The notes beneath the pieces were generated by a model that ran no database searches, was not told the DNA's origin, and saw nothing but the letters and a program-made list of their open reading frames with translations. The position numbers were made by a program, and so were the translations under genes. From Aquirhabdus sp. (GTDB lineage: Bacteria; Pseudomonadota; Gammaproteobacteria; Pseudomonadales; Moraxellaceae): 10,079 nt of DNA. Each line of letters opens with the position of its first letter. Within the stretch, counting starts at the first letter, position 1. Positions 1 through 6,803 of the stretch are shown piece after piece. The stretch spans positions 1 to 10,079 of the forward strand of contig JASLEL010000379.1 in NCBI GenBank assembly GCA_030151145.1, given 5' to 3'.

Positions 1-672
1 ATCACCGGTGCCTCCAAGGTCAACCTGATCGGTCACAGTCAGGGCGCCATCGACATCCGCTATGTCGCCGCCGTCATCCCCAACAAGATCGCCTCGGTGA
101 CCGGTGTCGCCGGTCCTCAGCTCGGCTCGCCAGTTGCCGATACGATCAAGAGCGTGTCGCAAACGCCCGTCTTGGGTGGTGTACTGACGCCGGTCCTGTC
201 GGGCCTCGTGAATGCCTTCTTTAGCCTCGTCGATGTCTCCTCGGGTCAGTACTACAGCCAGAGCTCGCTGGCAGGCCTAAATCAACTGACCACCCAAGGC
301 ATGGCCGCGTATAACGCCCAGTTCCCACAAGGCATGCCTGTCACGGCGTGCGGTCAAGGCGCAGCAACGGTCACCTCGCCAGATGGCAGCAACACCATTC
401 GCTACTACTCATGGGGTGGTACGGGTCTGGTGACCAACCTGCTTGATCCATCGGATGCCCTGCTGACTGCAACCGGCCTGTTCATGAAGGGTCCAAGCGA
501 TGGTCTGGTCGGTCAATGCTCGAGCCACTTGGGCGTGGTGATCCGTGATAACTACAACCAGAACCATCTGGATGAAGTCAATCAGATCGCGGGCCTCGTG
601 GACTACTTCTCCGTCAGCCCTGTCGTGCTGTTCCGCCAGCAAGCCAATCGTCTGAAGCAAGCTGGGGTTTAA
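1..672 (+). CDS. lipA: Secreted triacylglycerol lipase, LipA type (5' end outside window)
   Basis: Hydrolyses ester bonds of long-chain triacylglycerols outside the cell. The reading frame is open from base 1 and 223 residues are present; the signal peptide and N-terminal third are missing. The nucleophile elbow GHSQG puts the catalytic Ser at window codon 13. By match to Pseudomonas aeruginosa LipA, the catalytic Asp is codon 167 (in SDGLVG) and the catalytic His codon 189 (in NHLDE). The calcium-binding aspartates correspond to codons 149 (LDPSD) and 191. Two cysteines at codons 117 and 173 match the family's structural disulfide. The C-terminus (RQQANRLKQAGV) is the usual family end, so the 3' end is intact. 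Enzymes of this family normally need a steric foldase (Lif) and type II secretion; no foldase gene follows in this window, so it would have to lie upstream or elsewhere. The family assignment is firm. Confidence 0.93.
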   Translation: MTGASKVNLIGHSQGAIDIRYVAAVIPNKIASVTGVAGPQLGSPVADTIKSVSQTPVLGGVLTPVLSGLVNAFFSLVDVSSGQYYSQSSLAGLNQLTTQGMAAYNAQFPQGMPVTACGQGAATVTSPDGSNTIRYYSWGGTGLVTNLLDPSDALLTATGLFMKGPSDGLVGQCSSHLGVVIRDNYNQNHLDEVNQIAGLVDYFSVSPVVLFRQQANRLKQAGV

Positions 673-688
673 TGCGTTAAGTTAATAT

Positions 689-727
689 AAAAAATCCCGA
701 CAGTAGCTTGTACTGTCGGGATTTTTT
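689..727. terminator. Strong hairpin terminator, probably bidirectional
   Basis: A near-perfect stem of about 16 bp (690-705 with 711-726, core TCCCGACAGTA / TACTGTCGGGA) closes a 5-base loop. It is flanked by A residues on the left and T residues on the right, so each strand shows a GC-rich stem followed by a U-run. It starts 17 bases after the lipase stop codon and would terminate that transcript. Read leftward, it could also stop transcription of the ABC transporter gene ending at 891. Confidence 0.9.
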
Positions 728-750
728 ATTGAGGTAAGCCTGCCGCTGGC

Positions 751-828
751 CTCACTTTTGACTGGGCAAAAGTAAGCAAAACCCCCTTTTCGCACAAAAC
801 TCGCCATCCTTGGCTCGAACAATTGTGC
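751..828. repeat. Structured extragenic element, possibly a dispersed repeat
   Basis: This non-coding stretch contains two inverted repeats in a row. The first pairs CTCACTTTTG (751-760) with CAAAAGTAAG (767-776), 10 positions with one mismatch. The second nests GCCA/TGGC (803-806, 811-814) inside GCACAA/TTGTGC (792-797, 823-828). There is no U-run after either hairpin, so they are not plain terminators. The motif of a short CTTTTG...CAAAAG hairpin followed by AAGCAAAA looks like short repeats that recur between genes in many gammaproteobacteria. That it is repeated in this genome is inference, since only one copy lies in the window. Confidence 0.4.
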
Positions 829-890
829 TCAGCGTCCCTGCGAATAAGCAAAAGCAAGAGCAACTCACCTTAACGACACGTCACGTAGAA

Positions 891-2768
891 TCACGACATC
901 AATCGCGGCATCTTAGACACTTCCACCATCTCATGCTCCTCATCCACGAGGAACCCGCCACTCTGATGCTCCCACAGCCGCGCATAGATGCCATTCAGAG
1001 CCAGCAACTCGGCATGCGTGCCCTGCTCGACGATGCGTCCCTGATCCATCACCACCAGCCGGTCCATCGCCATGATGGTCGACAGCCGATGTGCAATCGC
1101 GATCACCGTCTTGCCATGCATCAGCTGATAGAGACTGGTCTGGATCGCGGCTTCAACCTCAGAGTCGAGCGCACTGGTCGCCTCATCGAGCAGCAGGATC
1201 GGCGCATCCTTGAGCATCACGCGCGCAATCGCGATGCGCTGACGCTGACCGCCGGAGAGCTTGACGCCGCGCTCACCGACATGAGCATCATAGCCCTGAC
1301 GCGCATTGCGATCGCTTAAGTCAAGGATGAATTCGTCCGCCTCAGCGCGCGTCGCCGCCGCGATCATCTCCTCCTCCGTCGCATCGGGTCTGCCATAGAG
1401 GATATTGTCCCGCACCGAGCGATGCAGCAGCGAGGTATCCTGCGTCACCATGCCAATATTGGCACGCAGACTCTCTTGGGTCACGGCTGCGATGTCCTGA
1501 CCGTCGATCAAGATACGCCCCGCCTGCGGCTCATAGAAATGTAACAGCAAATTAATCAGCGTCGACTTGCCTGCACCCGAACGCCCGACCAGACCGATCT
1601 TCTCACCGGGACGGATCGACAGGGTCAGATCATCCAGCACGGGACGTCCCGTATGATAAGCGAAGCGCACATGGTCAAAGGTGATGCGGCTCTCCGTCAC
1701 GACCAACGGCTGGGCATTCGGGACATCTTGGATCGCCTGCGGTTTGGTCAGGGTAGTGATGCCGTCCTGCACGGTGCCGATGTTTTCAAACAGTGACGAC
1801 ATCTCCCACATGATCCAGTGCGCCATGCCGTTTAAGCGCAGCGCCATCGCGGTAGCAGCCGCGACCGCACCGACGCCGATCTGCCCCAGCGACCACAGCC
1901 ACAGCGCCGTGCCTGCGGTGCCGAGGATGAGCAGCATATTTAAGCCGTGATTGATGATCTCAAAGCCGGTCGCAAGGCGCATCTGCCCGTGCACGGTAGT
2001 GAGGAAATGCTGCATCGACGACTTGGCATAGCCAGCCTCGCGTCCGGCATGAGAGAAGAGCTTGACGGTCTGGATGTTGGTATAGGCATCCGTCACGCGC
2101 CCGACCATCACCGAACGGGCATCGGCCTGCGCCTTCGCCACGCGTCCCAAGCGCGGAATAAAGTAATACAGACTGATCACATAGGCGATGAGCCAGACAA
2201 AGAACGGCAGCAGCATCCACGCATTAAAGGAGCCCATCACCGCCGTCAGCGTCACAAAGTAAACGGTAATAAAGGCAAAGATATCCGCCATCACCATCCA
2301 CACATCACGCACCGCCAGCGAGGTCTGCATCACTTTGGTCGCGATGCGCCCGGCAAAGTCATCACTAAAAAAACTGATGCTCTGATTCAGCATGAGACGG
2401 TGAAACTGCCAGCGCAGCCGCATGGGAAAATTACCCAGCAGCGCTTGCTGCTTGATCATCGACTGCAGCGCGACGAGCAGCACGCTGCCCATGATGATGC
2501 CCGCCAGCCACAGCAGATGCCCGCCCTCCTGATCCCACAGATGCGCCGGCTGGATATGACTCAGCCAGTCCACCATGCGGCCCATCATGGCAAACAACAT
2601 CGCCTCAAACACCCCGATCACCGCAGTCAGCAGCATCAGCCCCAGCATCAAGGTACGACTGCCCTCAGTGCTCTGCCAGATAAAGGCAAAGAAGCGCGGC
2701 GGCAACGCACTAGGCTGTGCCTCAGGATAGGGATTCACCCGACGTTCAAACCAGCTCAGCATGATCAC
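891..2768 (-). CDS. ABC exporter half-transporter (fused membrane and ATPase domains)
   Basis: An inner-membrane ATP-driven exporter of the MsbA/multidrug type, expected to act as a homodimer. It has 625 residues, normal for the family. Residues about 35-315 hold the transmembrane domain with roughly six hydrophobic helices. Residues about 360-600 are the ATPase: Walker A GRSGAGKST (395-403), Q-loop Gln443, signature LSGGQ (504-508), Walker B ILLLDE (524-529) with catalytic Glu529, D-loop SALD, and H-loop His560. All ATPase motifs are intact, so it should be active. The substrate cannot be read from sequence; lipids, drugs or peptides are all possible. The start is ambiguous: GTG at 2768 follows GGTGAT directly, while ATG at 2762 gives a protein two residues shorter beginning MLSWFERR. 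It is single-gene and divergent from the TonB cassette, separated by about 280 bases. Confidence 0.93.
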   Translation of the reverse strand: MIMLSWFERRVNPYPEAQPSALPPRFFAFIWQSTEGSRTLMLGLMLLTAVIGVFEAMLFAMMGRMVDWLSHIQPAHLWDQEGGHLLWLAGIIMGSVLLVALQSMIKQQALLGNFPMRLRWQFHRLMLNQSISFFSDDFAGRIATKVMQTSLAVRDVWMVMADIFAFITVYFVTLTAVMGSFNAWMLLPFFVWLIAYVISLYYFIPRLGRVAKAQADARSVMVGRVTDAYTNIQTVKLFSHAGREAGYAKSSMQHFLTTVHGQMRLATGFEIINHGLNMLLILGTAGTALWLWSLGQIGVGAVAAATAMALRLNGMAHWIMWEMSSLFENIGTVQDGITTLTKPQAIQDVPNAQPLVVTESRITFDHVRFAYHTGRPVLDDLTLSIRPGEKIGLVGRSGAGKSTLINLLLHFYEPQAGRILIDGQDIAAVTQESLRANIGMVTQDTSLLHRSVRDNILYGRPDATEEEMIAAATRAEADEFILDLSDRNARQGYDAHVGERGVKLSGGQRQRIAIARVMLKDAPILLLDEATSALDSEVEAAIQTSLYQLMHGKTVIAIAHRLSTIMAMDRLVVMDQGRIVEQGTHAELLALNGIYARLWEHQSGGFLVDEEHEMVEVSKMPRLMS

Positions 2769-2796
2769 ATCACCAACTCAAATCAGAGCCCTGAAT

Positions 2797-2805
2797 CTTA
2801 TAACA
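2797..2805 (-). promoter_or_regulatory. Possible extended -10 promoter for the ABC exporter
   Basis: On the minus strand the sequence reads TGTTATAAG, an extended -10 element (TGn plus TATAAG), about 30 bases upstream of the exporter start. There is no good -35 match at 16-18 bases, which is common for extended -10 promoters. This is a pattern match only. Confidence 0.35.
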
Positions 2806-2915
2806 GAACCATCATCCGATCAGCACCCAATCCGCATCCAAATGGATAAAAATCTGCAAAAATCATCCTGACATCCTGCTGCAACATCTTCTATCCATAT
2901 TGTCGTGTTTATCTG

Positions 2916-2944
2916 CTTACGAGTCCAGAATCTGCCTTTATGAT
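2916..2944 (+). promoter_or_regulatory. Possible promoter of the exbD-tonB-receptor-exbB cassette
   Basis: A TATGAT hexamer (2939-2944, five of six to the -10 consensus) lies 17 bases after CTTACG (2916-2921), a weak -35. Transcription would begin near 2951, giving a leader of about 100 bases that contains the palindrome at 2986-3000. No convincing Fur box is present here. Confidence 0.3.
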
Positions 2945-2985
2945 GGAGCTTATGTAACCAAATTGTGATTTGACTGTAAACGGCT

Positions 2986-3000
2986 TGTCATCAGATGACA
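2986..3000. promoter_or_regulatory. Perfect 15-bp palindrome, candidate operator
   Basis: TGTCATC-A-GATGACA is a perfect inverted repeat around a single central base. It sits in the divergent ABC exporter/exbD intergenic region, ending 51 bases before the chosen exbD start. Its size and symmetry fit a dimeric helix-turn-helix repressor or activator site. The stem is too short and lacks a U-run for a terminator. The regulator is unknown and no regulator gene is adjacent. Confidence 0.45.
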
Positions 3001-3051
3001 CTCATAATGTTGAACCATATAGTTCACAACCATGACTGTTGGGCCTCGCCA

Positions 3052-3459
3052 ATGTTTGCAGAAGACTTTCCCCGCAAGAAAGCCCGCATCGAAATCATTC
3101 CCATGATCGATGTGATGATGTTCTTGCTCGTTTTTTTCGTCCTGATCAGCATTAACGTGATTCCGGCACTGGGCATCAAGACGACCTTGCCCACCTCCTC
3201 GACCGCACAGGAAGTCAAAGTCGTTACCAATGTTGTCGTGACCTTGGCCAAGACTGGTGAGCTGCAGGTCAACGGCAAAAATGTCGCATCGCCCAAAGAT
3301 CTGCCCGCTGCCATTCATATGCTTGAAAAGCCCGACAGCAAGATGGTCATCATCGTCAATGGCGATGCAGCGGTCGAGATGCAGCGTCTGATCGACGTCA
3401 TGGATGCACTCAAATCCGGCGGCTTTGATTCCTTTGCCATCGCGACGAAGAAGAAATGA
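3052..3459 (+). CDS. exbD: ExbD/TolR-family proton-channel subunit of a TonB motor
   Basis: ExbD sits in the inner membrane with ExbB and couples proton flow to TonB movement. From ATG at 3052 it has 135 residues, the usual ExbD length. A short basic cytoplasmic start (MFAEDFPRKKARIEIIP) leads into one transmembrane helix (about 18-38). This contains Asp20 in PMIDVMMFLL, the position of the essential membrane aspartate of ExbD/TolR. The periplasmic domain (about 45-132) has the family pattern, including IIVNGDA and the closing FDSFAIAT. The frame is open upstream to ATG codons at 2995 and 3007, which would add up to 19 residues unlike known ExbD N-termini; 2995 also lies inside the palindrome. 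I therefore prefer 3052, although its ribosome-binding site is weak. The stop overlaps the tonB start (ATGA), showing translational coupling. TolR is the alternative family member, but the tonB neighbour favours ExbD. Confidence 0.9.
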   Translation: MFAEDFPRKKARIEIIPMIDVMMFLLVFFVLISINVIPALGIKTTLPTSSTAQEVKVVTNVVVTLAKTGELQVNGKNVASPKDLPAAIHMLEKPDSKMVIIVNGDAAVEMQRLIDVMDALKSGGFDSFAIATKKK

Positions 3460-4265
3460 CGCAGCCAGCCCTTCCCTTCGGACATCAGCTGTATCTGTAT
3501 CGCCGTCAAGCTGCGGTGGGTGGTGTCGTGCTGATGAGTGCGGGTCTGATTCTCCTGACCCTGCATCCGCTGGTACCGCGCCCGGTGGTCAAGCCTGCGA
3601 CGCCGACCACCATCATCATGCAGGATCTGCCGCCTGAGCCACCCAAGCCCAAGGTCGTCGAGCCTAAGCCCATCCCGAAGCCTGAGCCGGTCAAACCGAC
3701 GCCGCAGCCACCCGTGCCTGCACCCGCGCCCAAGGTCGTCGAGTCCAAGCCTCTGCCAGTGCCCGTGACGCACACCAGTCCGGTACCGACGCCGACTACC
3801 GTACCCGCTCCGTCGCCTGCACCTGAGAAGCCCGCGCCGACGCCAGCGCCTGCCACACCATCGTCCCCACCCGTCGCCAAAGAAGCGCCAAAAGCAGAAC
3901 CCAAGGCCGAGCCAAAGGCGGAACCGAAAGCAGAGCCGCCCAAAGCCTCAAGTCCAGCCGCAGGATCGGACTACACCGGCAAAATCCGCGCACAGCTGAA
4001 CGCGACCAAACGCTACCCGACCAGCCGCTCCGCCAGTGAGCAGCATCCACGCGGCACGGTCGGTTTGAGCTTTACCTTAAAACGCGACGGCAGCATGGTG
4101 GGCGACCCTGAAATCACCAAGTCCGCCAACAATATGGATTTGGACAACGAAGCGCGTAAAACCATCAATCGAGCCACATTCCCGCCATTTCCTGACAATG
4201 CATTTGCTGGGGAAAGCACGCATACCTTCACCGCGGACTTAACCTTCGAGCCGCCCGGTGGATGA
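3456..4265 (+). CDS. tonB: TonB-family energy transducer
   Basis: TonB carries energy from the ExbB-ExbD motor across the periplasm to outer-membrane receptors. The 269-residue protein has the standard three-part plan. A short cytoplasmic start precedes a single transmembrane anchor (about 19-37). A long Pro/Lys/Glu-rich spacer (about 45-165) includes PPEPPKPK stretches and four KAEP repeats. The globular C-terminal domain (about 172-266) contains YPTSR, GTVGLSFTLKRDGSM, LDNEA and FPPFP, matching the family pattern for Tyr-Pro, the beta-strand core and the final proline turn. The start ATG overlaps the exbD stop by four bases, and a GAAGAA purine run lies before it. It ends 80 bases before the receptor gene. 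The anchor lacks a recognisable SHLS-type motif of E. coli TonB, with GGVVLMSAGLILL in its place, as is common in divergent paralogues. Confidence 0.92.
   Translation: MTQPALPFGHQLYLYRRQAAVGGVVLMSAGLILLTLHPLVPRPVVKPATPTTIIMQDLPPEPPKPKVVEPKPIPKPEPVKPTPQPPVPAPAPKVVESKPLPVPVTHTSPVPTPTTVPAPSPAPEKPAPTPAPATPSSPPVAKEAPKAEPKAEPKAEPKAEPPKASSPAAGSDYTGKIRAQLNATKRYPTSRSASEQHPRGTVGLSFTLKRDGSMVGDPEITKSANNMDLDNEARKTINRATFPPFPDNAFAGESTHTFTADLTFEPPGG
3891..3938 (+). repeat. Four tandem 12-base units coding KAEP in tonB
   Basis: Four imperfect copies of a 12-base unit encode Lys-Ala-Glu-Pro four times (TonB residues 146-161). Synonymous positions differ between copies (AAA/AAG, GCA/GCC/GCG, GAA/GAG), so the array is not recent or is kept by selection on the protein. 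It extends the rigid periplasmic spacer, and copy number could vary between strains. Confidence 0.8.
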
Positions 4266-4284
4266 TGTAGACAACATCTGTTTT

Positions 4285-4321
4285 GAAATGAAATTCATAT
4301 CCATTGTTTCTTTTGTATTTT
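4285..4321 (+). promoter_or_regulatory. Possible internal promoter with overlapping operator before the receptor gene
   Basis: A 17-base near-palindrome (4285-4301: GA-a-ATGAA-A-TTCAT-a-TC) overlaps a possible -35 TTCATA (4294-4299). A TATTTT -10 (4316-4321) follows at 16 bases. Transcription would start near 4328, about 18 bases before the receptor ATG. The palindrome is AT-rich and somewhat Fur-like, but the match to the 19-bp Fur consensus is poor. This would let the receptor be expressed more strongly than exbD-tonB. All of this is pattern-based. Confidence 0.35.
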
Positions 4322-4345
4322 TTCCTAAATAGGGGATGTTTTACC

Positions 4346-6769
4346 ATGGCAACACAGTTCAAGATGACACGCTTGGCGGTACTGGTATCGGGACTTTTCG
4401 TCACCGGTTACGCCGTCGCCGATGACAGCAACAGCTATGTCGGTAACATTACCGTACAAGGCCAGGACCAAGGCGGCACCAACAGCGGCCTGATCCAGCA
4501 GGAAGACAGCCCAAAATCACGCAGCTCGGTCACCAAAGCCGAAATCGACAAGAAATCGCAGACCAATAACCCCTACCAGATGCTGAACCTCGCTCCCGGC
4601 GTGAATACCTACGACTATGACGGGACCGGTCTGTTTGGCGGCGGTATGCGCGTGCGTGGCTTTAACAGCGATGAGCTGGGCTTCACCGTCGATGGCGTAC
4701 CGGTCAACGACTCCGGTAGCTTTGCCGTGTATCCACAGGAATACGCCGACTCCAACAACCTGTGTAATATCTTCGTGACCCAAGGCTCGACCGACATCGA
4801 CGCCCCGCATATCGGCGCATCGGGCGGCAACATCGGCATCAACACCTGCGACCCAGAAGACAAGCATCGCCTGCGCATCAAGCAAACCATCGGCTCGAAT
4901 GAGCTGACCTCAAGCTTCATCCGTATCGACACCGGTCGCTTCCTCGAAGACACCACCAAAGCCTTTGTCTCCTACTCGCATACCGAGGCCGACAAATGGA
5001 AAGGTGAAGGCGAAGCCAAAAAAGACCATGTGGACTTCAAGATCACCAGCGATGTGGGCGGCGGCAGCAATCTGTCTGCGGGCCTGATCTACAACCGCGC
5101 CTTCAACAACAACTATCTGATGCCGACCAAGGCCCAGATCGCCAAGTTCGGCTACAACATCGATTACGGCACCACCGCACCCGTGCATCAGCCAATCAAT
5201 GGTACTGCGACGCTGAACGACACCACCTATGCACCGAACGCCAACATCACTACCGGCAACAACCTCGGCTACTATGGTCTGTCGCTGAATCCGTTTGAAA
5301 ACTTTATCACCACCTTCAAAGCCCATATCGCCTTTAGCAACAAAGTCTCTTTCGACCTCGACCCATACCTGTGGTACGGCTATGGGACCGGCGGTAACGA
5401 ACTATTCTCCCTGACTGAAGGCCTGAGCAGCACCAAGCTGAACGGCGGCGTCGGTGACTTGAACGGCAATGGCAATACCAAAGACACCCTCTACTACTAC
5501 AACGGCAGCCTGACCCGCACCTGGCGTCCGGGTGTGACCTCCAAATTCAACTTCCAACTGGCAGATAACAACCAGCTGCAAGTCGGCTACTGGATCGAGA
5601 AAGCCCGTCAAGCCCAGACAGGTCCTTATTTGCCGATCGACAACTTCGGTAACAGCCTTGATCCATGGGAAAGCAACACCGGCCTGTATGCCACCTATGC
5701 CAATGGCCTGCCCTACCAATTCCGTAACTGGAACACGGTCTCGACCTCGAGCAAAGCCTTCATTCAGGACAACCTGAGCCTGCTCAAGGACAAGCTGAAC
5801 ATCCAGCTCGGCGTCTCCTACGCCAGCACGGACCGTGACTTCACCAACTACCCGAACAGCGGTAGTGCAGGCTCTGCCAGCTACTATGAATACAAGAAGA
5901 CCTTCAACAAGGTCCTGCCGAGCCTCGGCGTCAGCTACCACTTTACGCCTGAACATCAGGTGTACTTCAACGCTGCCGAAAACTTCAAAGTGCCCGGCAA
6001 CTTCACCTACTCTGGTCTGCTGTCTGGCGGTACGATCGTGAACGGCGTCTACACTGGCGGTACGGTCAACGCACCGAACGTCGTGCCTGAGACCTCCAAC
6101 AACTTTGACTTAGGCTACCGCTATCAGGGCAAAGTGCTGACCTTCTCCGGCTCGCTGTACTATGTAGACTTCAAGAACCGCATCGCCTCGGCCTTCGATC
6201 CTGTACGCCTGAACAAAGTGGACTACAACGTGGGCGATGCACCGAGCAAAGGTGCCGAATTTGAGCTGGGCTATCAGTTCCTGAACCACTGGACTGCCTA
6301 CAGCTCGCTGACTTACATGAAGAACGACACGGCCAAAGACATTCCAATCTCCGCGACCCTGACTCTGCCATCGAAAGGCAAGGCCCTGCCGGATGATCCA
6401 AACTGGCTGGCAGGCTTCAGCCTCGAATACGCGCGTGACCAGTGGTACATCATGGGTCAGGCCAAGTACACCGGTCATCGCTATACCACACTGGTGAACG
6501 ACGATGCGCTGGGCGGCTATACCGTATTCAATCTGGATGCAGGCTACAAACTGCCGTCGTTCCAGTTCGTCAAAAATCCGAAGATCACCTTCAACGCCTA
6601 TAACCTGTTTAACAAACAGTTCCTCAATCTGAACACCAGCAGCGGTAGCGCATTCACCACCAATGCCCTGCCTGTCGCAACAGCAAATGGCACGATCTCA
6701 GCCAACACCCCATCGTTCGTGGTCGGTGCACCACGTACCTTCGCCGTGACCCTGCAGGCTGACTTCTGA
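4346..6769 (+). CDS. TonB-dependent outer-membrane receptor, substrate unknown
   Basis: A 22-strand barrel receptor for active uptake of a scarce ligand across the outer membrane. I chose ATG 4346 because AGGGG lies 10 bases upstream and a typical signal peptide follows (cleavage expected after AVA at residue 25), giving 807 residues. A probable TonB box, ITVQG (35-39), lies just after the mature N-terminus. The plug domain (about 50-190) shows the family's MRVRGF and FTVDGVPVND motifs and GSTDIDAPHIGASGGNIGI. Two plug cysteines (140 and 168) could form a disulfide. The rest is barrel with many alternating aromatic residues, ending in the insertion signal AVTLQADF with terminal Phe. The YNLFNKQF motif marks the final strands. 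There is no extra N-terminal signalling domain, so it is not a FecA-type transducer. It lies between tonB and exbB, implying it is the dedicated client. Iron chelates, cobalamin, or sugars are possible ligands; the sequence does not decide. Confidence 0.93.
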   Translation: MATQFKMTRLAVLVSGLFVTGYAVADDSNSYVGNITVQGQDQGGTNSGLIQQEDSPKSRSSVTKAEIDKKSQTNNPYQMLNLAPGVNTYDYDGTGLFGGGMRVRGFNSDELGFTVDGVPVNDSGSFAVYPQEYADSNNLCNIFVTQGSTDIDAPHIGASGGNIGINTCDPEDKHRLRIKQTIGSNELTSSFIRIDTGRFLEDTTKAFVSYSHTEADKWKGEGEAKKDHVDFKITSDVGGGSNLSAGLIYNRAFNNNYLMPTKAQIAKFGYNIDYGTTAPVHQPINGTATLNDTTYAPNANITTGNNLGYYGLSLNPFENFITTFKAHIAFSNKVSFDLDPYLWYGYGTGGNELFSLTEGLSSTKLNGGVGDLNGNGNTKDTLYYYNGSLTRTWRPGVTSKFNFQLADNNQLQVGYWIEKARQAQTGPYLPIDNFGNSLDPWESNTGLYATYANGLPYQFRNWNTVSTSSKAFIQDNLSLLKDKLNIQLGVSYASTDRDFTNYPNSGSAGSASYYEYKKTFNKVLPSLGVSYHFTPEHQVYFNAAENFKVPGNFTYSGLLSGGTIVNGVYTGGTVNAPNVVPETSNNFDLGYRYQGKVLTFSGSLYYVDFKNRIASAFDPVRLNKVDYNVGDAPSKGAEFELGYQFLNHWTAYSSLTYMKNDTAKDIPISATLTLPSKGKALPDDPNWLAGFSLEYARDQWYIMGQAKYTGHRYTTLVNDDALGGYTVFNLDAGYKLPSFQFVKNPKITFNAYNLFNKQFLNLNTSSGSAFTTNALPVATANGTISANTPSFVVGAPRTFAVTLQADF

Positions 6770-6803
6770 TCCAGAAGTCACCCTTTACACATAGGATAAA
6801 GCT

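Noticed and set aside
810..1319. A long rightward open frame opposite the 3' part of the ABC exporter gene.
   Set aside because: It lies wholly antisense to the conserved ATPase motifs, its translation is His/Arg-rich with no family resemblance, and it has no ribosome-binding site.
1947..2849. A 300-codon rightward open frame opposite the exporter membrane domain.
   Set aside because: Its composition (many His, Arg and Gln) is typical of the antisense of a hydrophobic GC-rich gene; the opposite strand has clear homology.
2995..3051. An exbD start at ATG 2995 or 3007, lengthening the protein by up to 19 residues.
   Set aside because: The added residues do not resemble ExbD N-termini, the upstream ATGs lack ribosome sites, and 2995 falls inside a perfect palindrome that is better explained as an operator.
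3506..3943. A leftward Gly-rich open frame opposite the tonB spacer.
   Set aside because: Proline codons (CCN) read in reverse give glycine (NGG) runs; this is a mirror of the Pro-rich region and not a gene.
4285..4301. A Fur box before the receptor gene.
   Set aside because: It is AT-rich and symmetrical, but aligned to the 19-bp Fur consensus the match is too poor to name the regulator; kept only as an unnamed operator candidate.
4304..4345. A receptor start at TTG 4304 with 14 extra residues.
   Set aside because: ATG 4346 has a good AGGGG site at proper spacing and begins a standard signal peptide, whereas the upstream codons run through the likely promoter.
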